This document shows, piece by piece, positions 1-9,227 of a DNA stretch of 64,000 nt. The translations under genes were made by a program, and so were the position numbers. This DNA is from Actinokineospora globicatena (GTDB taxonomy: Bacteria; Actinomycetota; Actinomycetes; Mycobacteriales; Pseudonocardiaceae). Location: NCBI RefSeq assembly GCF_024171945.1, contig NZ_JAMTCR010000002.1, positions 2,046,001 through 2,110,000 of the forward strand, read 5' to 3'. The number at the start of each line of letters is the position of its first letter. Within the stretch, counting starts at the first letter, position 1. The notes below the pieces were generated by a model, which saw only the letters and a list, made by a program, of their open reading frames with translations, did not search any database and was not told the origin of the DNA.

Positions 1-1086
1 GTTGACCGGCTGGAAGTACGTCGTCCCGCCGGAGGAGCAGTTGCCGGACCCGCCCGAGGTCACGCCCTGGGCCTGGTCGCCGCTGACCCACGAGCCACCC
101 GAGTCGCCGGGCTCCGCGCACGCGTTGGTCTTGGTCAGACCGGTGACGGTGCCCTGCGGGTAGTTGACCGTGGAGTTGGTGGCCTGGATGGTGCCGCAGT
201 GCCAGCCGGTGGTCGAGCCGGACCGGCACACGCTCTGGCCGACGCCCGCCTCGGACGACCCGCCGACGGTCACGTTCCCGTTGCCGTACCCGTTGACGGT
301 CGGCGACGGCGTCCACGACGAGTTGGTCGCGACCCACGCGTAGTCGTTGCCGGGGAACGAAGAACCCTGGAACGTGCCGAGGGCGCTCTGGTCGGAACCG
401 GTCGTGGGCGAACCCTGGGTGCCGCAGTGGCCCGCGGTGACGAACCCGCCCTCGACGGAGAAACCGACCGAACAGCGGCTGGAACCGTTGATGTAGTAGG
501 CGTTCCCGCCGACGACCGAACCCGCGAACGGCCGCGGCGCCTCAGTCGTCTCGGCCACGCGCACCGGTCCGGTCGTCTTGGCCTTGTCCACGAAGGACGT
601 CACGTCCGCGCCCGTCGCGCCGCGCTGGACGGTGAGCACGACGGAGTTCGACGGCGCGTCGACGTACCAGCCGGTGACGGCGGTCGGAGCACCCGCGCCC
701 GCCTGCTCGTCGATGGCGGCCTTGGTCGCGTCCAGGTCCGCCGCGCTGTGGGTGACCACGGCCGGGCGGGCGCCGGTCGAGCGGACCGCGTCCACCTTGC
801 CCGCGTCGGTCACGCCGACCACGAGCGTGCCCTGGTCGAACCACGACCCGCCGAAGGCCTGGCCGGCCGCGTCCCGCGCGGTCGGTAACAGGGACCTGGC
901 CGAGTTCTCGGTGGCGACCCGCTGGTGCACCTGCTCGGCGCTGAGGCCGAGGTCGCGCTGCATGGCCGGGACGAGCGCCGCGGGGGCGGCGGTGGCCGAC
1001 GGGGTGAGCGCCACGGCCGCGACGGCGGCCAGTCCGGTGGCGCCGAGGGCGACGAGCACCTGTTTTCTGGTGGAGCTGCTGCGCAT
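1..1086 (-). CDS. Secreted S1-family serine protease (streptogrisin/alpha-lytic type), C-terminus beyond window
   Basis: Extracellular endopeptidase made as a preproenzyme. The start at 1086 gives a signal peptide (MRSSSTRK followed by an Ala/Leu/Val-rich core ending near TATAAP). A pro-region of the alpha-lytic protease type follows (LGLSAEQVHQRVATENSA), and then a chymotrypsin-fold domain. The catalytic triad is visible as TAGHCG (His), NDYAWV (Asp) and GDSGGS (Ser). Cysteines fit the usual streptogrisin disulfides. About 362 codons lie in the window and the frame runs off base 1 without a stop, so the C-terminus (possibly with a binding domain) is unseen. An AGGAAGAGGA ribosome-binding stretch precedes the ATG. 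About 300 bases upstream hold no other gene apart from the doubtful small ORF starting at 1395. The class is clear; the substrate is not predictable. Confidence 0.93.
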   Translation of the reverse strand, partial: MRSSSTRKQVLVALGATGLAAVAAVALTPSATAAPAALVPAMQRDLGLSAEQVHQRVATENSARSLLPTARDAAGQAFGGSWFDQGTLVVGVTDAGKVDAVRSTGARPAVVTHSAADLDATKAAIDEQAGAGAPTAVTGWYVDAPSNSVVLTVQRGATGADVTSFVDKAKTTGPVRVAETTEAPRPFAGSVVGGNAYYINGSSRCSVGFSVEGGFVTAGHCGTQGSPTTGSDQSALGTFQGSSFPGNDYAWVATNSSWTPSPTVNGYGNGNVTVGGSSEAGVGQSVCRSGSTTGWHCGTIQATNSTVNYPQGTVTGLTKTNACAEPGDSGGSWVSGDQAQGVTSGGSGNCSSGGTTYFQPVN

Positions 1087-1394
1087 GGGGATGGTCCTCT
1101 TCCTTGCTCGCAGGGTCCCGGGGGTCCGGGTTGAGCACCCACCCGACCGTCACCCGGATCAGCGACCGCTGATCGTCGTGGCCGGTCGGTGTGATGGACT
1201 GACGCTAGAGTGACTCCGCGCAGGTGGGGCACCCTACGAAAGTCGGTTCTGTGATTTCTTCACCCATTGAGCCGTAAATCGGTTACCAACGGTGAGCGAA
1301 CAGCACCGTCTCCAATGTCTCAGTTGGTTACATCATTCGAGTGAGAAGCGATGCGGGTGTCGTGACGATTTCGGGGGACCTCGGCGAGGCCGCG

Positions 1395-1622
1395 ATGGAC
1401 TGGCCGCCGCCGGGTTGGGTGATCACCTTCGACATGGTCGACTTCGACCGGGGCAAGCCCCGGTTCGTCGGCATCGGCGTGGTCGCGGGCCACCCCGAGC
1501 CGGACCCGTACCTGGACCGGTACCGGCTGCCGGTGCGCCCGCTCGGCCCCGACCACAGGCCAGTCCCCAATTGGGTTGGCCGGTCGGACATCATTGAGGC
1601 GGTCCCACCGCCGGGGTGGTGA
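1395..1622 (+). CDS. Hypothetical small protein, 75 aa
   Basis: Not recognised. The frame opens at GTG 1341, but ATG 1395 has a better ribosome-binding stretch (GAGG five bases upstream) and gives 75 residues beginning MDWPPPGW. Third positions are strongly G/C, and the protein is Pro-rich with many aromatic and acidic residues, with no membrane segment or signal peptide. Its stop at 1620-1622 lies just before the proposed start of the alpha/beta hydrolase, which suggests they are read together. It could be a short unknown protein or a chance open frame, so treat it as tentative. Confidence 0.4.
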   Translation: MDWPPPGWVITFDMVDFDRGKPRFVGIGVVAGHPEPDPYLDRYRLPVRPLGPDHRPVPNWVGRSDIIEAVPPPGW

Positions 1623-1645
1623 CCCGTGTCCCCCGGAGGTGTGTC

Positions 1646-2539
1646 GTGCTGCACCCGCAGGTGCGCGCCGTGGCCAAGGCCGGTGGCGTCCCGCCGCCGT
1701 TGACCGTCGAGACCCTGCCCGCGGCCCGAGCGGGCTTCGCGGCGACCACGCTCGCGGAAGCCGGGCCCGGCACGCCACTGGCCGCGGTGTCCGACGCCTC
1801 CGCGGGCGGTGTCCCGATCCGGCTCTACCTGCCCGCGTCGGACAGTCCACTCCCGGTCACCGTCTACTTGCACGGCGGCGGGTGGGCCATGGGCGACCTG
1901 GACACCCACGACCCGTTGTGCCGCTACCTCGCCGCGCTCTCCGGTGCCGCTGTCGTCGCCGTCGACTACCGGCTCGCGCCGGAGCACCCGTTCCCCGCCG
2001 CCATCGACGACGTCGACACCGCCGTCGCCTGGCTGCGCCGGGTCGGGTCCGAGATCGGCCTGGACGTCAGCCGGATGGCGATCGCGGGCGACTCCGCTGG
2101 CGCGCACCTGGCGACGGTGGCGGCCCGGCGCGCACGCGACCGCGGCCAGTCCTTCGCCGCGCAGGTGCTCGTCTGCCCGATCACCGACCACACCGCCGAA
2201 CTGTCCGATGTGGATAGCCCGGGGTTGTTGCCGCAGGGACTCGAGTTCTGTTGGGACGCATACGCTCCCGAGGGCGTCGACCGCGATCAGCCCGACCTCG
2301 CACCGGGCACCGCCGACCTGGTCGGCCTGCCGCCGACGCTGGTGATCACCGCCGAGCACGACATCCTGCGCGCGTCCGGTGAGGCCTACGCGCAGGCGCT
2401 GGCCGAGGCAGGCGTACCCGCCGTCGCGGTCCGCTACCAGGGCATGATCCACGGCTTCTTCCGCCGCCTGGCCCGGTTCGACGCCGCGCGGCAAGCCGTG
2501 GCCCAGGTCGCGGCGAACCTCCGAGCGGAGCTGTCATGA
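1646..2539 (+). CDS. Alpha/beta hydrolase (HSL/GDXG-type esterase)
   Basis: Likely cytoplasmic carboxylesterase of the hormone-sensitive-lipase family, 297 aa. The oxyanion-hole motif HGGGWAMGD and the nucleophile motif GDSAGAH are present. The acid is likely in the TAEHDILR segment, and His is in MIHGFFRR near the C-terminus, so the triad is complete. The frame is open from GTG 1616, but GTG 1646 is preferred because GGAGGT ends five bases before it. The stop overlaps the next start as ATGA (2536-2539), so it is translationally coupled to the ABC-F gene. The natural substrate is unknown. Confidence 0.88.
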   Translation: MLHPQVRAVAKAGGVPPPLTVETLPAARAGFAATTLAEAGPGTPLAAVSDASAGGVPIRLYLPASDSPLPVTVYLHGGGWAMGDLDTHDPLCRYLAALSGAAVVAVDYRLAPEHPFPAAIDDVDTAVAWLRRVGSEIGLDVSRMAIAGDSAGAHLATVAARRARDRGQSFAAQVLVCPITDHTAELSDVDSPGLLPQGLEFCWDAYAPEGVDRDQPDLAPGTADLVGLPPTLVITAEHDILRASGEAYAQALAEAGVPAVAVRYQGMIHGFFRRLARFDAARQAVAQVAANLRAELS

Positions 2540-4167
2540 GCGCGACGTTGGTGGCCAAGGGACTCGCGGCGGGCCACGGTGACCGCATTCTGTTCGACGA
2601 CCTCGACCTGGTCGTGGCGCCGGGCGACGTCATCGGCCTCGTCGGCGTCAACGGAGCGGGCAAGTCGACGCTGCTGCGGACGCTGGCCGGGCTACTGCCC
2701 GCGGAGGAGGGCGACGTCCGGCTGAACCCGCCGACCGCGACCGTCGGCTACTTGCCGCAGGAACCGGAACGCCGCCCGGGGGAGACCGTCGGCGAGTTCC
2801 TCGCCAGGCGCACCGGCGTCGCCGAGGCGCAGCGGACCATGGACGCCGAGGCGGAGGCACTGGCGAACGGCGCCGACGGCGAGGCCTACACCGTCGCGCT
2901 GGAGCGGTGGCTGTCGCTCGGTGGCGCCGACTTCGACGAGCGCGCGGTCGCCGCCATCGCCGAGATCGGGCTCGGTGTGGGGCTCGACCAGGAGATGGTG
3001 TCGCTCTCCGGCGGTCAGGCCGCCCGCGCGGGCCTCGCCTCGCTGCTGCTGAGCCGCTACGACATCTTCCTGCTCGACGAGCCGACCAACGACCTGGACC
3101 TCGACGGCCTCGCCCGGCTCGAGGCGTTCGTCGGGGGCCTGCGCACCGGGGCGATCGTGATCAGCCACGACCGCGAGTTCCTCACCAGGACCGTCACCAG
3201 CGTGCTCGAACTCGACCTGCACCAGCAGGAGATCCGCGAGTACGGCGGCGGGTACGGCGCGTACCTGGAGGAGCGCGAGCTGGCCCGCAAGCACGCCCGC
3301 GAGGCCTTCGAGGAGTTCGCCGACACCAAGTCGGCGCTGGAGGCCCGGGCCCGCACGCAGCGGGGGTGGATGGACAAGGGTGTCCGCAACGCCCGCCGCA
3401 AGGCCACCGACAACGACAAGATCGGCCGCAAGCTGCGCGCCGAGTCCAGCGAGAAGCAGGCCGCCAAGGCCAGGCAGACCGAGCGGATGATCGAGCGGCT
3501 CGACGTGGTCGAGGAGCCGCGCAAGGAGTGGGAGCTGCGGATGGAGATCGCCGCCGCGCCCCGCACCGGCGCGGTCGTCGCGGCGCTGACCAACGCGGTC
3601 GTCACCAGGGGCGGTTTCACCCTGGGACCGGTCACCCTGGAGATCGGCTGGGCGGACAAGGTCGCCATCACCGGCGCGAACGGCGCGGGCAAGTCGACGC
3701 TGCTGGCCGCCCTGCTCGGCCGGGCGGAACTGACGTCAGGCTCGGCCTACCTCGGTCCGGGCGTCGTCGTCGGCGAGGTCGACCAAGCTCGTGGGCTCTT
3801 CCTCGGCGACGAGGAGCTGCTCGACGCGTTCAGCCGCCAGGTCCCGGACTGGCCGACCGCGGAGGTGCGCACCCTGCTGGCCAAGTTCGGCCTGCGGTCG
3901 GCGCACGTCCTGCGGCCCGCCGCCACGCTGTCGCCAGGCGAGCGGACCCGCGCGGCCATGGCCCTGCTCCAAGCCCGCGGGGTCAACCTGCTCGTCCTGG
4001 ACGAACCCACCAACCACCTCGACCTCCCGGCCATCGAACAGCTGGAGGCCGCGCTCGCCGAGTACCCGGGCACCCTGCTGCTGGTCACCCACGACCGCAA
4101 GATGCTGGACGCGGTGGCCACCACGCGCGACCTGCGGGTCGACGCGGGCAAGGTGTCCGAGAGCTGA
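2536..4167 (+). CDS. ABC-F family ATPase (ribosome-associated)
   Basis: A soluble protein of 543 aa with two ATP-binding cassettes and no membrane domain, as in the ABC-F family that acts on ribosomes (translation factors and antibiotic-protection proteins). Two Walker A motifs (GVNGAGKST and GANGAGKST), two signatures (LSGGQAARA and LSPGERTRA) and two Walker B/DEPT motifs ([10 protein letters not shown] and [10 protein letters not shown]) are visible. A charged linker rich in Arg, Lys and Glu (around residues 255-320) separates the cassettes. The start ATG lies in the ATGA overlap with the hydrolase. It could give self-resistance, but it lies about 9 kb outside the likely cluster and looks like a general chromosomal member. 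Confidence 0.93.
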   Translation: MSATLVAKGLAAGHGDRILFDDLDLVVAPGDVIGLVGVNGAGKSTLLRTLAGLLPAEEGDVRLNPPTATVGYLPQEPERRPGETVGEFLARRTGVAEAQRTMDAEAEALANGADGEAYTVALERWLSLGGADFDERAVAAIAEIGLGVGLDQEMVSLSGGQAARAGLASLLLSRYDIFLLDEPTNDLDLDGLARLEAFVGGLRTGAIVISHDREFLTRTVTSVLELDLHQQEIREYGGGYGAYLEERELARKHAREAFEEFADTKSALEARARTQRGWMDKGVRNARRKATDNDKIGRKLRAESSEKQAAKARQTERMIERLDVVEEPRKEWELRMEIAAAPRTGAVVAALTNAVVTRGGFTLGPVTLEIGWADKVAITGANGAGKSTLLAALLGRAELTSGSAYLGPGVVVGEVDQARGLFLGDEELLDAFSRQVPDWPTAEVRTLLAKFGLRSAHVLRPAATLSPGERTRAAMALLQARGVNLLVLDEPTNHLDLPAIEQLEAALAEYPGTLLLVTHDRKMLDAVATTRDLRVDAGKVSES

Positions 4168-4173
4168 GCGGCA

Positions 4174-4198
4174 GTGGGCCGTCGTGGCGACGGCCCAC
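4174..4198. terminator. Hairpin between convergent genes
   Basis: A perfect 11-bp inverted repeat (GTGGGCCGTCG and its complement) with a 3-base loop sits seven bases after the ABC-F stop and ten bases before the end of the oppositely transcribed small gene. It suits a bidirectional terminator. There is no clear T-run on either side, which is common in high-GC actinomycetes. Confidence 0.7.
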
Positions 4199-4207
4199 CG
4201 CGCGTGG

Positions 4208-4405
4208 TCAGCGGGGTTTGGTCGCCGTGTGCACGCGGCGGACCGCGCTATCGATCTGGCGACTGTACTTGCCCCGGGTGCGCTGGTTGACGAAATGGCC
4301 CGCCTTCGCGGCCATCCGGTTGACCTTCTCCGGGTTCTTCTTCGCGTACTTGGTGGCCGCCGCGGCGGCACCCGCCAACGCGGTCAGCCTCTTCAGCAGT
4401 GGCAT
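4208..4405 (-). CDS. Small antitoxin-like protein (Rv0909-like)
   Basis: 65 aa, starting at ATG 4405 because AAGGGAGCG lies just upstream; an in-frame start 21 bases earlier has weaker support. It is basic, with an Ala-rich N-terminus and a segment [20 protein letters not shown] followed by [10 protein letters not shown]. This resembles from memory the short mycobacterial Rv0909 family, annotated as putative toxin-antitoxin antitoxins. No partner toxin gene is adjacent: the neighbours are the ABC-F gene (convergent) and a TetR gene (divergent). The role is therefore uncertain, and a chromatin- or stress-related small protein is equally possible. Confidence 0.65.
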   Translation of the reverse strand: MPLLKRLTALAGAAAAATKYAKKNPEKVNRMAAKAGHFVNQRTRGKYSRQIDSAVRRVHTATKPR

Positions 4406-4496
4406 CGTCCGCTCCCTTCCGCTCACCTTCTCAACGGGTCAGGTACCCCCAAAGGTTCCGGACCACTCGCGTTGAGAGACCCATTACTGTGCACGT

Positions 4497-5201
4497 ATGG
4501 CCACGTATGCATCAGTCAGCGGCAAGCGGCAGACCGCCGTCACCCCCGCGCGGATCGTGGCCGCCGCGCTCGGCCTGACCGCGCGGCACGGCCTGGAGAA
4601 CTGGACGTTGCGCCAGCTCTCCGGCGAGATCGGCGCCTACCCGGCGGTGGTCTACCACCACGTCGGCGACCGCGAGTCGGTCGTGGCCGCGGTGCTCGAC
4701 CAGGTCGTCGCCGAGTTACCGCTACCGGCCGAAGACCTGCCCTGGCGGCAGTGGTTCGAGCGGCTGCTCACCGACGCGCGACCGGTGCTGCGCCGCCACC
4801 CCGGCACCGCGCGCCGCCTCGCCGTCCGCGGCGACCGGGTGCCCGCGCTGCGCGAGCTCATCGACCGGGGCCTCGCCGTCCTGCGCCACGCGGGCTTCGG
4901 CGACGAGGCCGTCGCGGTCAACACCCTGCTGCTGACGCACGCCTGGCAGAGCATCGCGACCGAGGACGACCGCGACCGCGACGCCCCGGGCGATCCAGAC
5001 ATCAGTGGTCCGGAAGGGACTGACGAGGGCGGCGTCTGCCAGGTCGACGTGTGCCAGGTCGACGTCTTCCACTACGGGCTGGCGCGCATCCTCGACGGCA
5101 TCGCGTCCCAACCGGACGGTCAGCGGACGCCGGTGGGCGGTCAGCGGGCAAGCAGCTCGTTGAGCTCGCCCCACGACAGCGCCTCGGCCACCGACTCGTA
5201 G
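4497..5201 (+). CDS. TetR/AcrR family transcriptional regulator
   Basis: 234 aa. The N-terminal helix-turn-helix spans about residues 16-65 ([20 protein letters not shown], then the recognition-helix region [16 protein letters not shown]), followed by a helical ligand-binding region. Codon 74 is TTA (4716-4718), rare in such genomes. The C-terminal part carries a direct repeat ([10 protein letters not shown]) and a low-complexity Ser-rich tail. The last 61 bases overlap the 3' end of the convergent lyase gene, so the tail may be an extension beyond the functional domain. The divergent small gene (4208-4405) is a possible target. The ligand is unknown. Confidence 0.85.
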   Translation: MATYASVSGKRQTAVTPARIVAAALGLTARHGLENWTLRQLSGEIGAYPAVVYHHVGDRESVVAAVLDQVVAELPLPAEDLPWRQWFERLLTDARPVLRRHPGTARRLAVRGDRVPALRELIDRGLAVLRHAGFGDEAVAVNTLLLTHAWQSIATEDDRDRDAPGDPDISGPEGTDEGGVCQVDVCQVDVFHYGLARILDGIASQPDGQRTPVGGQRASSSLSSPHDSASATDS

Positions 5202-5968
5202 GTCCCGGACACCAACAACTCCCGGGTCGCCCGGCGCACCAACGCGTACGCGGACTGCGCGATCGCGGCACCCAGGCTGATCCGCGCCACCCCCGTCGGC
5301 ACCAGCTCGGCCACCGTCGGCGCACCCGGGTAGACCATCGCGTTGACCGGCGCCGGGATCTCGCGCGCCAACCTGGCCAGCACGTCCAGGTCGGTCAGGC
5401 CGGGCACGAAGATCCCCGACGCCCCGGCGTCGAGGTAGGCGCTCGCGCGCCGCACGGTGATCGCGAACCGCTCCGCCTCGTCGGCACCCGCCCCGCGCAG
5501 GTAGGTGTCCGTCCTGGCGTTGACGTACAAGGCGATCCCGGCCTGGTCAGCCGTCGACCGGGCCGCCACCAGCCGGTCCGCCTGCTCGTCGAGCGGGCGC
5601 AGGTCGTCGTCGTGGCTGTCCTCGATGTTCACGCCCACCGCGCCCGCGGCGAGCACCCCGCGCACCGTCTCGGCCACACCGTCGGGCGTCGCGCCGAAAC
5701 CGGACTCGATGTCCGCGGTCACCGGCACGTCCACCGCGGACACCACGCGGGCGATCAGCGCGACCGCCGCCGCGCGCTCCAGGGCGTCGCCGTCGGGGGC
5801 GCCAAGGCCCCACGCGACACCGGCGCTGGTGGTCGCCACGGCGGGGACACCGGCCGCAGCGGAGACCACCGCGCTGGCCACGTCCCAGGCGTTGGCCAGC
5901 AACAACGGTGTGCCGGCGGTGTGCAGCGCGGTGAAGGCGGCGGCTCGGTCCTGTTGGGAAGTCGTCAT
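5141..5968 (-). CDS. Isocitrate lyase/PEP mutase family protein
   Basis: 275 aa, starting at ATG 5968 (MTTSQQDRAAAF). It has the TIM-barrel fold of the PEP mutase/2-methylisocitrate lyase superfamily: LLLANAWDVASA near the N-terminus, TTSAGVAWGLGAPDGD, the metal-binding VTADIESGFG, VNIEDSHDDD, and ARTDTYLRG. Most members of this subgroup are carboligases or lyases of unknown substrate. The loop that carries the catalytic KKCGH motif of true isocitrate lyases is absent, so classical isocitrate lyase activity is unlikely. It is convergent with the TetR gene and divergent from ada-alkA (120 bases between starts). Confidence 0.88.
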   Translation of the reverse strand: MTTSQQDRAAAFTALHTAGTPLLLANAWDVASAVVSAAAGVPAVATTSAGVAWGLGAPDGDALERAAAVALIARVVSAVDVPVTADIESGFGATPDGVAETVRGVLAAGAVGVNIEDSHDDDLRPLDEQADRLVAARSTADQAGIALYVNARTDTYLRGAGADEAERFAITVRRASAYLDAGASGIFVPGLTDLDVLARLAREIPAPVNAMVYPGAPTVAELVPTGVARISLGAAIAQSAYALVRRATRELLVSGTYESVAEALSWGELNELLAR

Positions 5969-6088
5969 GGGGGCATACAAGCAGGCCGCACCGACAGCGG
6001 CTGGCTGGATTCCGACGGCACTGCTTTCTGGACTGTCAAGTCGTTTTACCGCCAATGACGCTGTACGGCCGACCACCATCCTGTTCGG

Positions 6089-7537
6089 GTGCATGAGGAT
6101 TTCGACCGCTGCGTCCGCGCGGTGCGGTCCAGGGACGCGCGTTTCGACGGCTGGTTCTACACCGCCGTCAGGACCACCCGCATCTACTGCCGACCCAGTT
6201 GTCCCGGGATGCCGCCCAAGGCGGAGAACATGACGTTCTTCCCGAGTGCGGCTGCCGCGCAACAAGCGGGCTACCGGGCCTGCAAGCGGTGCCGCCCGGA
6301 CGCCAGCCCCGGGTCGCCGCAGTGGAACGAGCGCGCGGACCTCGCCGCCCGGGCCATGCGGCTGATCGCCGACGGTGTCGTCGACCGCGCCGGTGTGCCC
6401 GGTCTGGCCGCCCGGCTCGGCTACAGCGTCCGCCAGGTGGAGCGCCAGCTGCTCGCCGAGTTCGGCGCCGGACCGCTCGCGTTGGCCAGGGCGCAACGCG
6501 CGCAGACCGCCCGGCTGCTGATCGAGACCACCGCGCTGCCGATGAGCGAGGTCGCCGCCGCCGCCGGGTTCGGCAGCATCCGCACGTTCAACGACACCGT
6601 GCGCGAGGTGTTCGCGCTGCCGCCGACCGAGCTGCGGCTGCGCGCGGGCAGACAGGTCGCCAGCCCCGGTGTCCTGTCGCTGCGGCTGCCGTTCCGCCAA
6701 CCGCTGTGCCCGGACAACCTGTTCGGCCACCTCGCCGCCACCGCCATCCCCGGCGTCGAGGAGTGGCGCGACGGGGCCTACCGGCGCACGCTGCGGCTCC
6801 CGCACGGCACCGGCATCGCGACCCTGCGCCCGACCGTCGACCACATCGCCTGCCAGCTCGCCCTGACCGACCTGCGCGACCTGGCCCGCGCCATCAGCCG
6901 CTGCCGCAGGCTGCTCGACCTCGACGCCGACCCGATCGCGGTGGACGACCTGCTCGCCGCCGACCCGGTGCTCGCCCCGCACGTGCGCCGCGAACCCGGC
7001 CGCCGGGTCGCCCGCACCGTCGACGGCGGCGAACTGGCCATCCGCGCGGTCCTCGGCCAGCAGGTCTCCATCGCCGCCGCCAAGTCCCACCTCGCCCGCC
7101 TCGTCCACGACCACGGCGACCCGGTGCACGACCCCGCGGGCGGCCTCACCCACCTGTTCCCCACGGCGGCCACCCTCGCCGAACTGGACCCGGACCGCTT
7201 CGCGCTGCCCCGCGCCCGCCGCGACACCATCGCCGCCCTCGTCTCCGCCCTGGCCAACAACGCCATCGACCTCGGCGTCGGCGCCGACCGCGAACGCGCA
7301 AGGGCCCGCCTCGCCACCCTCCCCGGCTTCGGCCCCTGGACCGTCGAGACCATCGCCATGCGCGCCCTCGGCGACCCCGACGCCTTCCTCCCCGGCGACC
7401 TCACCGTCCGCGCCGCCGCCCGCGCCCTCGGCCTACCGCACACCCCGTCCGCCCTCACCGCCCACGCCTCAGCCTGGCGCCCCTGGCGCGCCTACGCCGT
7501 GCAGTACCTTTGGGCCATCGGCGAACACCGGCTTTAA
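6089..7537 (+). CDS. Ada-like regulator fused to AlkA 3-methyladenine DNA glycosylase
   Basis: Alkylation-repair protein of 482 aa. Domains in order: Ada Zn/methyl-acceptor domain (residues 1-80) with the cysteine set YCRPSCPG and ACKRCRPD; AraC-type helix-turn-helix (about 85-180); AlkA N-terminal domain (about 195-290); HhH-GPD glycosylase (about 300-482) with LPGFGPWTVETIAMRA and the acidic residue in FLPGDL. It lacks the C-terminal O6-methylguanine methyltransferase. The domain order matches the actinobacterial AdaA-AlkA fusions, which sense methyl phosphotriesters and remove methylated bases. The GTG start at 6089 is the first that gives the intact Ada domain. The neighbouring genes are unrelated. 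Confidence 0.93.
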   Translation: MHEDFDRCVRAVRSRDARFDGWFYTAVRTTRIYCRPSCPGMPPKAENMTFFPSAAAAQQAGYRACKRCRPDASPGSPQWNERADLAARAMRLIADGVVDRAGVPGLAARLGYSVRQVERQLLAEFGAGPLALARAQRAQTARLLIETTALPMSEVAAAAGFGSIRTFNDTVREVFALPPTELRLRAGRQVASPGVLSLRLPFRQPLCPDNLFGHLAATAIPGVEEWRDGAYRRTLRLPHGTGIATLRPTVDHIACQLALTDLRDLARAISRCRRLLDLDADPIAVDDLLAADPVLAPHVRREPGRRVARTVDGGELAIRAVLGQQVSIAAAKSHLARLVHDHGDPVHDPAGGLTHLFPTAATLAELDPDRFALPRARRDTIAALVSALANNAIDLGVGADRERARARLATLPGFGPWTVETIAMRALGDPDAFLPGDLTVRAAARALGLPHTPSALTAHASAWRPWRAYAVQYLWAIGEHRL

Positions 7538-7557
7538 CCGTCCACAGTGGAGGCATC

Positions 7558-7728
7558 GTGTCCCTGGAAGCCATCGAGGACGACTGCTGGGGACCCCCAA
7601 CCGGCACCACCACCCGCCTGGTCGCCGAATGCCACCGCCTCCGCACCATCCCCCTCCCCCACCCAGACCTCATCGACCCCGTCACCAACGCCATCACCAC
7701 CTTCCGCTCAACCACGAGGGGCCTCTAG
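7558..7728 (+). CDS. Small protein resembling the N-terminus of CdiI-type immunity proteins, possibly truncated
   Basis: 56 aa, starting at GTG 7558, which has GGAGG six bases upstream. The first half (SLEAIEDDCWG, then TRLVAECHRLRTIPL) resembles from memory the start of small actinobacterial proteins annotated as contact-dependent growth inhibition immunity proteins. Those continue for another 40-60 residues; here the sequence diverges and stops. It may be a short divergent member or a remnant. No toxin gene is adjacent. It lies 20 bases after ada-alkA and may be co-transcribed with it. Confidence 0.55.
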   Translation: MSLEAIEDDCWGPPTGTTTRLVAECHRLRTIPLPHPDLIDPVTNAITTFRSTTRGL

Positions 7729-7964
7729 CGTCGATGGCCCGGCAGAGCACAGGAATCGCTGAGGCTTATCCCGAGCAGGCACCGAGCTGGGTCCACGGAC
7801 CGGTGCGGTAGCCAGCGCGGACGAATGAGATGTGCGGCTACCCGTTCGACCGTGAAACCGGGTTCGGTGCGACCATCAGCGAGTCCTGGCACATGCCGTC
7901 GATGCCAAGGCCCGCAAGCAGTTCCATGGCCCACCAGTCCACCAGCCATCGGTCGTTAGCCCAG

Positions 7965-9209
7965 CTACAGGCGCTCGACGTTGTCGCCGTCCAAGTGGCC
8001 TCGGGTGTCGAGGATGGCGCGGGCGGTGTGGGTGATGGTGGGGAGGTCGTAGCAGCGGTGGGCTTGCAGGAGGATGATCAGGTCGGCTGTGTTGTCCACA
8101 TGGGACAGGGCGGGGACGGGTTCGTCGTCCACGGTGAAGGTGGGGGCGTGCGGGTCGTGGTAGGAGACGTGGGCGCCGAGGGCGCGGAGTTGGCGGACGA
8201 CGCCGGTGGCGGGGGATTGGCGGAGGTCGGCGACGTCGGCTTTGTAGGTGACGCCGAGGAGGGTGACCTTGGCGCCGGAGACGCGGCCGCCGTCGCGCAG
8301 GAGGATGTCGCGGGCGCGGCGGACGACGTAGCCGGGCATGCCCGCGTTGACCTCCTGCGCGGTGGTGACCATGGAGCACGGCAGGCCCTCGGCGCGGGCG
8401 CGGTTGGCCAGGTAGCGCGGGTCGACCGGGATGCAGTGCCCGCCGACGCCGGGGCCCGGCGAGAACGGCTGGAAGCCGAACGGTTTGGTCGCCGAGCAGC
8501 GCAGCACGTCCCACACGTCGATGCCGAGCCGGTCGCAGAACACCGCGAGCTCGTTGACCAGCGCGATGTTGACCAGCCGGTAGCTGTTCTCCAGCAGCTT
8601 GGCCGTCTCCGCCTCGCGCAGCCCGGCCGCGACCACCACCGAGTCGACCAGCAGCTCGTAGAACGCCGCGCACCGCTTGGCGCACACCGGGGTCAGCCCG
8701 GCCACCACCTTGGGCGTGTTCTCCAGGACGTACTCGCCGTTGCCCGGGTCGATGCGCTCCGGGGAGTAGCCGAGGTTGAAGTCCACCCCGGCGACCAGCC
8801 CGGTGGACTCCAGCACCGGTAGCAGGACCTCCTCGGTGGTACCCGGGTAGCTGGTCGACTCCAGCACCACCAGGCTGCCCGGCCGCAACCTGGCCGCGAC
8901 GGCCCGACCGGCGGCGAGCACCGCGCGCAGGTCGGGCTCGCCGTCGACCAGCCCGGTCGGCACGCAGATCACCACCGTGTCCGCTGTGGACACCGCGTCG
9001 AACTCCGCGCTCGCGGTGAAGCCACCGGCGCGCATCGCGTCGACGGCCTCGGCGCCGATGTCCTGCACGTGCGAGCGACCCGAGGCGAGCCCGCCGACCA
9101 CCGCGGGATCGGTGTCCACCCCGACCACCGTGAGCCCCGCGCCGACCGCCCGCCTGGCCAGCGGCAGTCCGACGTACCCGAGTCCGACCACCACGAGGTC
9201 CGCTGCCAC
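7965..9209 (-). CDS. Nucleotide-sugar 6-dehydrogenase (UDP-glucose/GDP-mannose dehydrogenase family)
   Basis: Oxidises the C6 hydroxyl of an NDP-sugar to a uronate with two NAD. The protein has 414 aa: an N-terminal NAD domain (VVVGLGYVGLPLAR), a central dimer/catalytic domain with the nucleophilic-Cys region PGPGVGGHCIPVDPRYL, and a C-terminal UDP-binding domain (LLGVTYKADVADLRQSP). It is closest in style to the WecC/WbpA/VipA branch that acts on UDP-HexNAc or UDP-glucose; the substrate is not fixed by sequence reading. The GTG start at 9209 has AGGAAGGA upstream, overlapping the end of the secreted-protein gene 18 bases away, so the two are probably co-transcribed. It could supply a sugar to the cluster to the right, but 2.7 kb of unrelated genes lie between. 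Confidence 0.9.
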   Translation of the reverse strand: MAADLVVVGLGYVGLPLARRAVGAGLTVVGVDTDPAVVGGLASGRSHVQDIGAEAVDAMRAGGFTASAEFDAVSTADTVVICVPTGLVDGEPDLRAVLAAGRAVAARLRPGSLVVLESTSYPGTTEEVLLPVLESTGLVAGVDFNLGYSPERIDPGNGEYVLENTPKVVAGLTPVCAKRCAAFYELLVDSVVVAAGLREAETAKLLENSYRLVNIALVNELAVFCDRLGIDVWDVLRCSATKPFGFQPFSPGPGVGGHCIPVDPRYLANRARAEGLPCSMVTTAQEVNAGMPGYVVRRARDILLRDGGRVSGAKVTLLGVTYKADVADLRQSPATGVVRQLRALGAHVSYHDPHAPTFTVDDEPVPALSHVDNTADLIILLQAHRCYDLPTITHTARAILDTRGHLDGDNVERL

Positions 9210-9227
9210 GGGATCGCTGTTCCTTCC

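Noticed and set aside
199-888. Plus-strand open frame over the protease gene
   Set aside because: It is Arg/Ala-rich and antisense to a gene with a clear catalytic triad.
5141-7153. Long minus-strand open frame of about 670 codons
   Set aside because: Only its last 275 codons (from ATG 5968) are a real lyase. The rest is antisense to the Ada-AlkA gene and lacks protein-like composition.
7725-7949. 74-codon minus-strand frame near the nucleotide-sugar dehydrogenase
   Set aside because: No coding bias typical of real genes here; His/Arg/Trp-rich translation.
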